A stretch of 64,000 bases of DNA, taken from NCBI RefSeq assembly GCF_000178835.2, contig NC_015275.1, positions 3,307,001 through 3,371,000 of the forward strand, written 5' to 3'. The notes under the pieces were generated by a model. That model had not been told where the DNA came from. It saw only the letters and a list, made by a program, of their open reading frames with translations, and did not search any database. Positions within the stretch are counted from its first letter, which is position 1, and every line of letters begins with the position of its first letter. Origin of the DNA: Cellulosilyticum lentocellum DSM 5427 (GTDB lineage: Bacteria > Bacillota > Clostridia > Lachnospirales > Cellulosilyticaceae). Shown one piece after another: positions 17,824 to 27,587 of this stretch. The position numbers were made by a program, and so were the translations under genes.

Positions 17824-19020
17824 TTATTTTTGTGTATTAATAGATTTATACACATATAGCACTAAATCGGGATTGTAGCTATTAATATAATCTGTTACTT
17901 CACCCTCATAGTATCTTGTATCTAACATTCTCGTTTCACTTACCATGGTTGAGAAAAAGGCTGAAAAAGGTAGTGCAAAAGAATCTTTTACAATAAGCAC
18001 TTTAAAGTCATTTTCTGCATTTTTATTTTTAATAGCCACCTCTGGGAAGTCTCCGCCAAAATAAGAAGCATAACGATTCGTAAATACACTAGTCGCATTG
18101 AGTAAATTTTTCTTAATGATAGCTTCTTCAAAGGTTCCTTCTGCTACTGTAGACCCATTTGTTTTAGTAATCTTTACCTCATAGCTCGTATCAAAGTTAG
18201 GTGTCATTAAGGTATAGTCATCTAATCCGCCATAGTACTTACCTACTCTTCTTCCTTGTGAACCTAAAAAGTTTTGTTTATAAAAGGTTTCTTCATAATT
18301 ACTGCTATCTGTATAGTAATGATTTGGATCTAGGTTAATTCCTGTACTTTCTTTTAAATACTGAACAACTTCTCCTACAGCCCAAAAAGCTGTCTGCGTA
18401 CGCCAGTGGTGATCTGTATTATAAAAAAGTGTACTATAATCTAAGCCTGCTGATTTAACATTTTCCCTTAGGTCTAATACATCCACATCTTTTTCTTCTA
18501 GCTGTTCTTTAAAGGTATCCGTATTGATTTCTGCATAGTCTATTACTGACGCAGGAAGCTGTGTATACCCCTCTATCACCTTTAATGGTGTTTGAACATA
18601 TATAAAAGGTACATTTTTTTCTTTTAATAATTCATTAACTTGTCCTATTTCTTCTGCATAAGGTGTTGTATCTACCTTATTAGTTGCAAATTGTAATTGC
18701 CCGTTATTATCTTTAATAACACTTTGTACTAGATTTGTATCTCTAATATAATGTTTCCCTAAAAGGCGCTCAGATAAGCCATATAAGTTAATATAAGCTT
18801 CTTTTCCAAAAACTGAATCAGATATACCGGCTTCTATGCCTCCTATGGTGCCTTTTAAAAGTCCCTCTATAGTAGCTTTTTCTGCATAGCCATTTTTCAT
18901 ACCTGATAAAGTTTGTTTCGCAATACTTTTGATATTGGGGCCTATTGTTAAAATGCCCCCTCCAATAAGAGTTACGCAAAATAAGCAAATGCCAACTCTT
19001 TGTAATGTCACTTTTTTCAT
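17824..19020 (-). CDS. DHHW-family (AlgJ/AlgX-like) protein
   Basis: The 398-residue protein has an N-terminal membrane anchor (about 8-27) and an extracellular SGNH-hydrolase-like domain. The name-giving DHHW motif is at residues 203-206 (FYNTDHHWRT). Family members pair with membrane-bound O-acyltransferases to acetylate extracellular polysaccharides. The MBOAT gene lies 12 bp upstream in the same operon, which supports this role. The target polymer is unknown. Confidence 0.87.
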   Translation of the reverse strand: MKKVTLQRVGICLFCVTLIGGGILTIGPNIKSIAKQTLSGMKNGYAEKATIEGLLKGTIGGIEAGISDSVFGKEAYINLYGLSERLLGKHYIRDTNLVQSVIKDNNGQLQFATNKVDTTPYAEEIGQVNELLKEKNVPFIYVQTPLKVIEGYTQLPASVIDYAEINTDTFKEQLEEKDVDVLDLRENVKSAGLDYSTLFYNTDHHWRTQTAFWAVGEVVQYLKESTGINLDPNHYYTDSSNYEETFYKQNFLGSQGRRVGKYYGGLDDYTLMTPNFDTSYEVKITKTNGSTVAEGTFEEAIIKKNLLNATSVFTNRYASYFGGDFPEVAIKNKNAENDFKVLIVKDSFALPFSAFFSTMVSETRMLDTRYYEGEVTDYINSYNPDLVLYVYKSINTQK

Positions 19021-19032
19021 TTTGCTTCCTCC

Positions 19033-20457
19033 TTAAAAATTAAAGTAAATAAAAGGATTATAGGTTCCTTTTACTAAATACGCTACTGCTACGAAGAAAA
19101 GTATACCAAGTACACTCATAGCTAATACACGATTACACTGCTGAATGATTTGGTTTTCTTGTACATAAAGCTTCTTCATCCATTTAGCTACGGGCATTGA
19201 AGCAATAACTCCTATAACAAGAAGCATAACGCTTTCACTGATATAAAAGCTTGCTAAATCACCTACTAAAATACCATTTTCCATACCAAACATAGCTTTA
19301 ATGAAGTTAATAGCTTCTCCAATATTAGCTGCTCTAAATAATACCCAGCTAATGATTACGAGTAATAAGGTATAAAGATGTCCAATAACCTTACTTTTCT
19401 CCATCCATTTATCTAAACCTGTAAATTTCTCAATGATTAAAATCACACCGAAATATAAGCCCCATACAATAAAGGTCCAGTTTGCTCCATGCCATATACC
19501 TGTTAAAAGCCATACAATCAAAAGATTTCTACCTAGTTTTAACTTACTATTAACACGGCTACCTCCCATAGGGAAATAAACATAATCTCTAAACCAAGTA
19601 CTTAAAGAGATATGCCATCTTCTCCAGAAGTCTGATACAGATTTCGCTGTATAAGGTAAATTAAAGTTCTCATTAAAGTGGAAACCAAACATTCTTCCTA
19701 ACCCAATGGCCATATCTGAGTACCCTGAAAAGTCAAAGTAAATTTGTAGCATGTAAGCAATAGCCCCTAGCCAAGCAAAGGCCACACTAATATTACCTGC
19801 ACCCGTGTTATAAACCTTATCTGCTATCAGTGCAAATTGATTGGCTAGTAAAACCTTCTTACTTAACCCAATAATAAATCTTACAATACCTGATGCAAAA
19901 TCAGATTCTGTTTCTTTTCTTCCATGAATCTCGTTAGCAATTGTTTCATATCTAACGATTGGTCCTGCAATAAGCTGTGGAAAAAGCGCCACATAAAGTC
20001 CTACATCTAGTGGGTTTTTAAGTGCTTTCCCTTTCTCACGGTAAACATCAATCACATAAGAAATACTTTGGAAAGTAAAGAATGAAATACCTATAGGGAG
20101 TGCAATTTTAGGTACTGGGAAAGTCGTATGTGCAAGATTATTTAGATTTTCTACAATAAAGCCTGCATATTTAAAAATCCCTAAAATACTCAAGTTAAAA
20201 ACTAACATTCCTACTAAAATAGGGGTCGTCTTACTTTGCTGCCCGCGGTACTTATCAATAAAATATCCAAATACATAGTTAGCACCTATACAAAGGAGCA
20301 TGACTAATACAAACTTAGGTTCGCCCCAAGCATAAAAAATCAAACTTGAAATAAGTAATAATAGATTCCTACTGTTTTGCTTTTTGGTTACTCCATAATA
20401 TAACAAGAGTACAACAGGCAAGAAAACAAATAAGAAAATAGTACTTGAAAATAACAT
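19033..20457 (-). CDS. MBOAT O-acyltransferase (AlgI/DltB-like)
   Basis: This 474-residue multi-pass membrane protein begins MLFSSTIFLFVFLPVV, the typical start of AlgI/PatA-like MBOATs. It contains WRRWHISLSTWFRDYVYFP and the catalytic histidine segment TGIWHGANWTF. It moves acetyl groups across the membrane for polymer acetylation, with the DHHW protein next door as likely partner. An in-frame ATG seven codons upstream is less likely, because AAGGAGG lies six bases before the ATG at 20457. No dlt genes are nearby, so it is not DltB by context. Confidence 0.9.
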   Translation of the reverse strand: MLFSSTIFLFVFLPVVLLLYYGVTKKQNSRNLLLLISSLIFYAWGEPKFVLVMLLCIGANYVFGYFIDKYRGQQSKTTPILVGMLVFNLSILGIFKYAGFIVENLNNLAHTTFPVPKIALPIGISFFTFQSISYVIDVYREKGKALKNPLDVGLYVALFPQLIAGPIVRYETIANEIHGRKETESDFASGIVRFIIGLSKKVLLANQFALIADKVYNTGAGNISVAFAWLGAIAYMLQIYFDFSGYSDMAIGLGRMFGFHFNENFNLPYTAKSVSDFWRRWHISLSTWFRDYVYFPMGGSRVNSKLKLGRNLLIVWLLTGIWHGANWTFIVWGLYFGVILIIEKFTGLDKWMEKSKVIGHLYTLLLVIISWVLFRAANIGEAINFIKAMFGMENGILVGDLASFYISESVMLLVIGVIASMPVAKWMKKLYVQENQIIQQCNRVLAMSVLGILFFVAVAYLVKGTYNPFIYFNF

Positions 20458-20714
20458 ACTCGTCCTCCTTGCTATCATCTATCAACTGTTTTTATTTATA
20501 TCTGTAGTATATCTGAGTAATCTTAATACTTCCTTAATAGTTATATGTGACAATTTGAATAATTTTTTTAGTAAAAAACCGTTAATTACTCTATATAATT
20601 ACCAATTACAAATATGGTAAAATAATACTGATTTATCTAGTGACATTTATTTTTTTTAAATAGAATCACTCTCTCCCAAGGACTAAGTGTAATAGCCATT
20701 TAGTCCTTTTCGCT

Positions 20715-21245
20715 TTATAGGGCTTTCACCAGTACATATCTTCTAAGTCCACCGTATTTTAGCTTTTCCTTTTCGATGGTATAACCTAATTTTAAGAAAT
20801 TAGCTACACTATATTCATTTAAAGGTGATGCTGTAGCACATAAAAGTTCATTTCCTCGTTTGCGTGCTTCTTCTTCTAAAGCGGTACATAGCTTTCTTTG
20901 TAAGCCTAACCCTCTATAAGCTTCTGTAACTACTGTCGCTTCTATTTGTCCTACTTTCAGTAATGCTTCAGCTGTTAAATCAATATCATAACCATAATTT
21001 CTCTCATCATAACCAAAATTTAAATAGGCTCCCATGGCAATAAGCTGATGATCAGCTGTTACATAACCTAGAATACAGCCTTTTTCTTCTATAGCTTCTT
21101 CGAACTCTTCTTGCTTTGACACCGCAAATAGTTCAGGATTTCCTATATGTTTTACAATCTCACTTTGCAAATTCATAATTTGCTTTATGTAGCTTTTATC
21201 TAATACTTTTAAAACTAAATCGTTTTCACTTAAATGTGACTTCAT
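20715..21245 (-). CDS. GNAT-family N-acetyltransferase
   Basis: The 176-residue protein has the acetyl-CoA-binding motif A region VTEAYRGLGLQRKLCTALEE and the following helix with N-x-x-S-x-x-F-x-x-x-GY (YSVANFLKLGYTIE), typical of GNAT enzymes. Substrate is not evident. It appears monocistronic, in its own space between the MBOAT operon and a divergent membrane protein gene. Confidence 0.85.
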   Translation of the reverse strand: MKSHLSENDLVLKVLDKSYIKQIMNLQSEIVKHIGNPELFAVSKQEEFEEAIEEKGCILGYVTADHQLIAMGAYLNFGYDERNYGYDIDLTAEALLKVGQIEATVVTEAYRGLGLQRKLCTALEEEARKRGNELLCATASPLNEYSVANFLKLGYTIEKEKLKYGGLRRYVLVKAL

Positions 21246-21434
21246 TTTGCCCTCCTCTTTTTATACTTCCCCTATATATCATAATGATTTTATGGCTTTT
21301 CGTCTATGGTTGTTAAGAAATTGTGATATTCTTTAATATTATTCTCATCTATATCTCACTTAAATCTAATAATTTTATATAATTTCTAACATTATAATAT
21401 ATACATAAAATTCAATAACAAGGAGGTTTATTCA

Positions 21435-22094
21435 ATGAAAAATAAAATTTCTACTTGGGATTACTTGTGGTATGCACTATATGCTTTTGGTGGATTAGGA
21501 TTAGAAATAGTTTTAATGAGTTTGATCGAACCTATGATGTTCGGTGGCATTAGTACTAGCAATTATACACCAGCACAAACTATTATTCATTGGTTACTCA
21601 CTATGCTATGTTGGGGCGTAACTGCAACTTTGATCATTCGTAGTTCTAAAAAGAGTTTGGATTTCGACGTATTATCAGATTCAAAACCCACAAGAAATGG
21701 ACAGGTAATAAGTGCTGTCCTAGTTATTACTTGTATTGTGCTAAACGCCTTTGATTGGGGTATATTAAAAATCATTGGTGAATTTCAGAAAAAGGGACTA
21801 CTCTTGTTCATATTTCAGTACATGTATTATTTCTTTGAAGTCGTTTTGGTTTATCTGATTGTAGCATTTGGGCAGAAATTCGCTGAATCTTTACTACAAA
21901 AGAAAACTCAAATTCCGTGGGGTGGTCTAGTACTGTGCTGCACATGGGGAGCAGTCCACATTCTAAGTAAAGGCAGCATTTATACAGGTATTGGCGTTAT
22001 GACATTTGCCCTATTATATGGCGTAATATACCTGTTGCTTAAACGTAACTCAAAATGGTCTTATTTAGCAATGGTAATTGCATTTACCATTTAA
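21435..22094 (+). CDS. Membrane protein resembling CPBP-family proteases
   Basis: The 219-residue protein has about six hydrophobic segments. The C-terminal stretch (GAVHILSKGSIYTGIGV followed by TFALLYGVIY) resembles the histidine-bearing motif region of CPBP (Abi) proteins, but the EExxxR motif expected upstream is not found. It may be a diverged, non-proteolytic member. AAGGAGG precedes the start. It is followed by a large non-coding repeat region that may hold its 3' end signals. Confidence 0.55.
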   Translation: MKNKISTWDYLWYALYAFGGLGLEIVLMSLIEPMMFGGISTSNYTPAQTIIHWLLTMLCWGVTATLIIRSSKKSLDFDVLSDSKPTRNGQVISAVLVITCIVLNAFDWGILKIIGEFQKKGLLLFIFQYMYYFFEVVLVYLIVAFGQKFAESLLQKKTQIPWGGLVLCCTWGAVHILSKGSIYTGIGVMTFALLYGVIYLLLKRNSKWSYLAMVIAFTI

Positions 22095-22172
22095 AAATGA
22101 AAGCACGTATTAAGCAGTGCATGACCTACCGATATGCTTTTTCCTTAAAATAAAGCTGACAGCCATACAAAG

Positions 22173-22822
22173 AGAAATTTGCCTTGATATTTATGAGAAT
22201 TACATCTGAGAGAAAATAAATATAAACATTATAAACGTTCAAGACCCTAATCGAGGCGTGCAAAAAAATAATAACAATGCGTCATTTTTTATTAGGGATT
22301 CGGCTTCTTGAATATATATACATAAGTGTAAAAACAAACAAATAAATAAACAAAGTTTTAAACTAGAGTCTTAAGGTCTTAGCTTCCTAGCCTAGGGTGC
22401 ACCGGCCGAGACTTTTAGGAGCTCCTCACTCATTGGTTTAACTTTCATAGCTAGTCTTAGTAGGCACTAAGCAATAACGCATACGTGCTGAGGAGCCATT
22501 TTGCGCCTTGCTTAAGGTCTATTTAGCTAGCTGTGAAAATTCATTTCAAGAGTCTGGAGTCAAAAATAGCTCTTCAAGTAGTGATACTGCTTGAAGAGCT
22601 ATTTTTGTTGTCTTTAACTACTATCAATAAAATAACTAAGCTTTGTTTTTTTGGAAGATACATCAAGCCAGTAGCTTTATGCATGACTGTTGATCTCTCT
22701 TTTCTGCTCCTCTCGTTTAGGAGCATGAACGTTTATGAGCTTAATAACGCTTGTAAGAAATGAGAGGATAAGGTAGTCCTTATCCTCTCATTTCCGCCCA
22801 GTGGCATGCCTCATAAACGTTA
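22173..22822. repeat. Palindromic intergenic element, copy 1
   Basis: The stretch 22095-22819 holds no convincing gene. It starts with AGAAATTTGCCTTG, like the other copy at 44209, then shares ATCTGAGAGAAAAT. It also contains nested inverted repeats. By eye, 22700-22773 matches 44659-44732 at 64 of 74 positions without gaps. A 16-bp stem (AAATGAGAGGATAAGG, 22758-22773 with 22778-22793) ends the element. Its right edge runs into the stop codon of the DUF3021 gene. It may be a non-autonomous mobile element or a structured RNA region. Confidence 0.65.
22561..22607. terminator. Perfect 18-bp hairpin inside repeat copy 1
   Basis: CAAAAATAGCTCTTCAAG (22561-22578) pairs perfectly with 22590-22607 around an 11-base loop, with T-rich arms on both strands. 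It would act as a bidirectional terminator. No gene ends immediately before it, so it may end a non-coding transcript. Confidence 0.7.
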
Positions 22823-23260
22823 CTCCTCCTGCTGTTTTTTATCTCTATAAACTTTTAGCTTCTCATTGAGCCTGTCAGTTGTTTTTCTATCATTAAGGTA
22901 CACAATTGTGCAAACAAAAACATATACCGCTACTATAATCAAACTAAACGTTATGATTTGCTTGATATCCTTTCCTTCAACCCATTCAAAACTAAGGCCT
23001 CCTACCATTAAAATAATGAATACGACTATAAAATGTACGCCTTGCCTAAATATCATTTGTTTCTTCGTTAACTCCTTAGCAGAATGAAAAATAATATTCA
23101 TGCATGCAGTTAGGAATGAAAGGACTAATATTTGCCATAAAATGCTTTGAGATATATCTCCCTCGTTATAAAAAAATGCTGTGAACAAAGTTGCTCCACC
23201 TACAGTACCAGTGGTGATAATAAAAAATTGATTCATAATCCGTCTTATTTCTTCCTTCAT
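22820..23260 (-). CDS. DUF3021 membrane protein
   Basis: The 146-residue protein has four predicted transmembrane helices and a charged C-terminal tail (DRKTTDRLNEKLKVYRDKKQ), as usual for DUF3021. These proteins are typically encoded just after a LytTR DNA-binding protein, as here (9 bp gap). They are thought to modulate it at the membrane. The stop codon lies in the border of a palindromic repeat element. Confidence 0.85.
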   Translation of the reverse strand: MKEEIRRIMNQFFIITTGTVGGATLFTAFFYNEGDISQSILWQILVLSFLTACMNIIFHSAKELTKKQMIFRQGVHFIVVFIILMVGGLSFEWVEGKDIKQIITFSLIIVAVYVFVCTIVYLNDRKTTDRLNEKLKVYRDKKQQEE

Positions 23261-23269
23261 AAGCTCCCC

Positions 23270-23707
23270 CTATAACCCTAATTTCCTTTTTAGTTCTGGT
23301 ACAAACTGCCTAGAGATAATAACCTTTTCGTCATTATCTAATAAAGCTTCAAACCTTCCATTAAAAGCAGGACTTAAATGCTTAATCTTAGTTAAATTTA
23401 AAATAATTGATTTAGAAGCTCTAAAAAAGTCTGTATGTGCATACATATTTTCAATCTCATAAAGCTTTAGTTTAGATTCATAGACCTTTTCCTTACAGTA
23501 AATAAATATTTTATTATCAACTGCTTCAAAATAATAAATCTCGTTAGGAATAATCATATGAATGATCCCTTTATCAAAACCTACTATTTTTTGATGTTGC
23601 ATTTTAATGCCATAAATGGTCTGTAACAAAGCTTCATCTAATTCATGACATCTAATAATAATGGTTTCCTCTTCTCCCTCTACTACATCCTCAATAATAA
23701 TTTTCAT
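23270..23707 (-). CDS. LytTR-domain transcriptional regulator
   Basis: The 145-residue protein has a C-terminal LytTR DNA-binding domain (about 45-143), with characteristic IYYFEAVDNKIFIYCKEK and FFRASKSIILNLTKI segments. It lacks a receiver domain, so it is not a classical response regulator. It lies between an ABC transporter and DUF3021, a common arrangement in which such regulators control the adjacent transporter. A short N-terminal region may serve dimerisation. Confidence 0.9.
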   Translation of the reverse strand: MKIIIEDVVEGEEETIIIRCHELDEALLQTIYGIKMQHQKIVGFDKGIIHMIIPNEIYYFEAVDNKIFIYCKEKVYESKLKLYEIENMYAHTDFFRASKSIILNLTKIKHLSPAFNGRFEALLDNDEKVIISRQFVPELKRKLGL

Positions 23708-23725
23708 ACCTTTCCCCTTTATTCA

Positions 23726-24613
23726 TTATCGATCGGAAATTCTTCTTTTTTTAGCAATCACTCCTGCTAATATTGTGAATATTATAGCACTTCCTAATAA
23801 AATAAGTAAACTCATACCATTACTCATTTGTGTATCTCCCCAAGTTATACTAACGCCCATATATTCTTTATAAAGTGAAATAGCTTCTGTAGGGGCTCCT
23901 TCAAATACAGTATTGATAGCTGGGGCAGTATAAAGTTCTCTCATCATAGCAGTGCCATATAAAATAGGAAAGCCCTTTAGTACACTTTGCACACTCTCTG
24001 GCAGACTTCCCATAGGCAAGTAAATAGCTGAGACAAAACCTATTAAAGTTCCTAAAGTTGTTGTTAAAGCCCCATAACTATTCATCGTATGAACAAAAGA
24101 TGTGATGCAAAATAACATAGCCACACTAGAAACAATGTTGACTAACATCACTCCCATAACTGCTAACATCCTCAAAGGGCTTAATAGGCTTCCTCCTACT
24201 CCTAAAATATAAAACTGAGAGAATATAAAGGTGGCTATTCCAAAAGCAAAGGCTGTAATAGTGGCTGCAATAATATAACTTAATACTAATTTAAAACGAC
24301 TAATAGGGGCTACTAAAAAACCTTGCAATTTATGGTCTTCTTCATCTTTTATCATAATGCCTAGCATAGTGCAGCTGATCATAACAGCATTAACAATCAT
24401 AATTCCTGCCATTAACCAACTATTAGTTACATAGAGTGCTTTGGCTTTTTCTATATTGGCGAACTCTTGAAGATATTTAATATTCACATCTCCTAAAAAA
24501 ACGGTATTTAATGCTAAAATAATAAGCATGGATAAAAAAGAGAAAAAAACATTCTGCTTGTCTTTTAAATACATTAACATATGACGTTTCACTAATACAC
24601 CTAATATTTTCAC
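23726..24613 (-). CDS. ABC-2 type transporter permease
   Basis: This 295-residue permease has about six membrane segments and the ABC-2 fold (LGGDV-type exoplasmic loop, then helices at about 60-90, 110-205 and 270-290). A GTG at 24613, two bases after the ATPase stop and seven bases after GGGAGG, is preferred over the overlapping upstream start at 24634. With the upstream ATPase it forms an exporter, probably for a drug, peptide or lipid. Substrate is unknown. Confidence 0.85.
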   Translation of the reverse strand: MKILGVLVKRHMLMYLKDKQNVFFSFLSMLIILALNTVFLGDVNIKYLQEFANIEKAKALYVTNSWLMAGIMIVNAVMISCTMLGIMIKDEEDHKLQGFLVAPISRFKLVLSYIIAATITAFAFGIATFIFSQFYILGVGGSLLSPLRMLAVMGVMLVNIVSSVAMLFCITSFVHTMNSYGALTTTLGTLIGFVSAIYLPMGSLPESVQSVLKGFPILYGTAMMRELYTAPAINTVFEGAPTEAISLYKEYMGVSITWGDTQMSNGMSLLILLGSAIIFTILAGVIAKKRRISDR

Positions 24614-24615
24614 TT

Positions 24616-25530
24616 CTATGCCTCCCTCAAACATTTTCCTGTAATATTCAAAAATGCATCTTCCATAGTGCCTTGAACCATTTCAAAGCTTGTAATAAAC
24701 TGTTTCAAATCCTGGAGTACTTCTATAGCACTTAAGCTATTAGGTAATTCTACATTGATACTTGCTCCTTCTTCTTCAAAAGCAAAATGACCTGCCTTTA
24801 AGTAGTTAAGTATCTCTGTTTTGTGATTGGGTACTAATTTCAACTGGTCACTAGCATACTTTTCTTTAAGCTGCTGTGGTGTATCAAAAGCTACTATTTT
24901 ACCGGCATCCATGACTGCTACATGATGAGCTCTTACAGCTTCCTCCATATAATGAGTCGTTAAAAAGACTGTCATTCCCCTTGTTTTCTGTAAGTCCTCA
25001 ATAAGCTCCCATACAACCTTTCTTGTATGAGGATCAAGTCCCGTAGTTGGTTCATCTAAAAACAAAATATCCGGTTCATTCAATAAAGCTCTTGCAATTT
25101 CACAACGTCTCTTTTGTCCTCCCGAAAGTTCTTTAAAGCTTTTATTTAACAGTTCACCAATATCAAAAATATCACATACCTTATTAATATTAGCTTTAAC
25201 CTTTTCACCATTGCTTTCATACAAATAAGCTCTTGTATATAAGTTTTGACGGATTGTTAAGCGTTCATCTAAAGTATTTCCTTGAAAGACAACTCCTATT
25301 TTATGTCTAATACGCTTATCTTCCCTTCCTAAACTTAACCCACTAATATAAACATCTCCCGATGTTTTTTTTAAAAGCGTACAAAGCATATTAATCGTAG
25401 TAGATTTTCCAGCTCCATTAATACCAAGAAATCCAAAGAGTTCCCCTTGTTCTACTTTAAAACTAATATCATCTACAGCATTAACCTCTCCAAACTGTTT
25501 AACTAAATGATTCACTTCTATACAGTACAT
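24616..25530 (-). CDS. ABC transporter ATP-binding protein
   Basis: The 304-residue ATPase has Walker A GINGAGKST, signature LSGGQ, Walker B ILFLDEPTTGLD and the switch histidine in LTTHYMEEA. The C-terminal tail of about 80 residues is typical of DrrA/CcmA-type drug or lipid exporters. It is the first gene of an ABC-permease-LytTR-DUF3021 operon on the minus strand. Confidence 0.93.
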   Translation of the reverse strand: MYCIEVNHLVKQFGEVNAVDDISFKVEQGELFGFLGINGAGKSTTINMLCTLLKKTSGDVYISGLSLGREDKRIRHKIGVVFQGNTLDERLTIRQNLYTRAYLYESNGEKVKANINKVCDIFDIGELLNKSFKELSGGQKRRCEIARALLNEPDILFLDEPTTGLDPHTRKVVWELIEDLQKTRGMTVFLTTHYMEEAVRAHHVAVMDAGKIVAFDTPQQLKEKYASDQLKLVPNHKTEILNYLKAGHFAFEEEGASINVELPNSLSAIEVLQDLKQFITSFEMVQGTMEDAFLNITGKCLREA

Positions 25531-25787
25531 CTTATTTCCCCTTCCCTTTTATGATCTTTATACTATGACTATAGGTAATAGTAGCTCATTCAGCAATAAC
25601 TTACCCATTAAGTTACTTTTTCGACCTATTAAGTTGAAGTTTTTGGGGTATGAAATGCACGCTCCATCTAAAAAAGCATCACAGGCTTGTAGCACTGTGA
25701 CGCTTACATTGGTATTTTAAATTTGGCTCATATCATTGATTTAAATAGCTATTGCTTATTCCCTAGCCAACATTCTACTACTTGCTA

Positions 25788-26825
25788 TTAATGAGTTAGG
25801 TATAGATATAACAGTTTAATGGTATTTTCTAGGGCTGTATAATGGGTACGCTCCATCCCATGAGATGCATGCACACCAGGTCCAATTAATGCACCTCTTA
25901 TATTATTGCCACCACGAAGGGCAGCACCTACATCAGAACCATACATAGGATAAATATCTACTACATACTTTAAGTTGTTTGCTTTAGCTAGTTCTACTAA
26001 TTTTGTAGTCATTTCATAGTCGTAGGGTCCACCTGAATCCTTTGCACAAATAGAAACATCATATTCACTACAATTCAAGTCTTCACCTATACATCCCATA
26101 TCCACTGCTATCATTTCTGTAATATCTTCTGGAATATAACTAGAACCATGTCCTACTTCTTCATAAACTGAAATAAAAATTTTAGTTGTAAAGTGTGGCT
26201 GTATATTTTCTCGGTGTAAAAGCTCTAATAGTCCCATGAGCGCTGCTACACTTCCTTTATCATCTATAAAACGTGATTTGATAAAGCCACTTTCTGTAAT
26301 AACTGTTTTAGGTTCAATAAAAACAAAATCCCCTGACTCAATACCTAAGGCTAATACATCTTCCTTTGTACGAACTACTTCATCAATACGGATTTCCATT
26401 TTTTCTGGTGTACGTTCTTTACTTTTGCTATCTTCATAAACATGAGCAGCTGGACTTGTGCTTAAAAAGGTCCCTGTGTAAACTTTCCCTTCTCTAGTAC
26501 GTATCTGACAGTATTCACTATCTAAAGTAGCAGGAATAGGTCCACCAATTAAAGTAAACTTTAAAGTGCCAGCACTAGTAATCGAACGTACCATGGCCCC
26601 TAAAGTATCTACATGAGCAGATAAGCCAATCACTTGTTCTTTACTTTTCCCTGGAATGGTAATAATACCACAACCTTTTCTGGTTGTTTCAAAGGCATAA
26701 TCAAACGCTTTTGCTTTTTGCTTAATAAGATCTATTACTTCATAACAAAAGCCGCTAGGACTATGCAGTGCTAATATTTCCTTAGCTGTATTTAAGACGT
26801 AGTCTTTGTTAATGTCTAAATTCAT
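25788..26825 (-). CDS. M42-family metallo-aminopeptidase
   Basis: The 345-residue protein has the expected metal-ligand segments: LSAHVDTLG, FIDDKGSVAAL, the catalytic YEEVGHG, AVDMG and the late HASHGMERTH. M42 enzymes (FrvX/YsdC/PepA-like) trim peptides from the N-terminus as large cytosolic dodecamers with two metal ions. It appears to be a single-gene unit. The 257-bp gap before the ABC operon contains only a weak inverted repeat near 25670-25700. Confidence 0.92.
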   Translation of the reverse strand: MNLDINKDYVLNTAKEILALHSPSGFCYEVIDLIKQKAKAFDYAFETTRKGCGIITIPGKSKEQVIGLSAHVDTLGAMVRSITSAGTLKFTLIGGPIPATLDSEYCQIRTREGKVYTGTFLSTSPAAHVYEDSKSKERTPEKMEIRIDEVVRTKEDVLALGIESGDFVFIEPKTVITESGFIKSRFIDDKGSVAALMGLLELLHRENIQPHFTTKIFISVYEEVGHGSSYIPEDITEMIAVDMGCIGEDLNCSEYDVSICAKDSGGPYDYEMTTKLVELAKANNLKYVVDIYPMYGSDVGAALRGGNNIRGALIGPGVHASHGMERTHYTALENTIKLLYLYLTH

Positions 26826-26881
26826 GTCTCACTCACCCTTTCTTTCCTCTATAGTATACAACTATTTTAGGATGAATACAC

Positions 26882-27400
26882 CTAACATTGATCCATAACC
26901 AGACAATTAGTAGCTTTATTAAGTTCCATATATCTTACGCCATATGGCAAGGCATTTACCATTAAGTCGGTCGTTACTTTATAGCCCCTCTCCTTATAAA
27001 AAGTTTCAAATTCCTTACAATCTTTAATAAAACAAATTTCTATACGCTTCACACCTCGAGCATATAACGCATTTTCAGCATGTTTCAATAGGAGTGAGCC
27101 CCCTCCCTTATTACAAAATGTAGGTAACACTGCCAGACGACTAATATACCCTTTTTCTTTATTATTCCTATCTATCCAGTAGCGTATGGTTCCTATCGCT
27201 TGCTTTTCCTCATAAAGCAAACAAACTTTGAAGCCCTTTGAAAGTGCTTCTTCTATATCCGTTTTACTTTCAAACCCTGCATAACTAGGATAATTCTCCT
27301 TTGTTATGTCAAGCAATCTAGCTTGTTCTTTATAGGCTTCCCTAATAATCTCAGCTACAAGCCCTACTTGTTCTCTTTGTATTTGTTTTATTACAAACAT
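26882..27400 (-). CDS. GNAT-family N-acetyltransferase
   Basis: The 172-residue protein has a GNAT core with strand ISRLAVLP, then a CoA loop variant CNKGGGSLLLKHAE and the ETFYKERGYKV region. The start is ATG at 27400 behind GGGG, one codon inside an alternative TTG. Substrate is not evident; it lies 56 bp upstream of the M42 peptidase on the same strand. Confidence 0.8.
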   Translation of the reverse strand: MFVIKQIQREQVGLVAEIIREAYKEQARLLDITKENYPSYAGFESKTDIEEALSKGFKVCLLYEEKQAIGTIRYWIDRNNKEKGYISRLAVLPTFCNKGGGSLLLKHAENALYARGVKRIEICFIKDCKEFETFYKERGYKVTTDLMVNALPYGVRYMELNKATNCLVMDQC

Positions 27401-27587
27401 CAAGGTCCCCTCTCCTATCAGTTGATTTTATATTTTCCCAAAACTTTGTAAACTTTTACAATAAATATACAATATTCAAATTAATTTTTCAACCCTAAAT
27501 ACAATATTGACAAAATAAGCCGCTTAAGGTTAACATAATTCTATTGATAATGATTTAAATTAAACTAGATTGAAAAGGATTATTTTT

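Noticed and set aside
20678-20708. Hairpin AAGGACTAA with TTAGTCCTT followed by TTTT
   Set aside because: It looks like a plus-strand terminator, but no plus-strand gene precedes it; on the minus strand it lacks a T tract.
22533-22763. 76-codon open frame within repeat copy 1
   Set aside because: It crosses the perfect hairpin and the shared repeat segment and has no ribosome binding site, so it is likely chance.
25670-25700. Imperfect inverted repeat around GCATCACAG/CTGTGACGC
   Set aside because: The stem is short and no T tract follows on either strand, so it is not a convincing terminator or operator.
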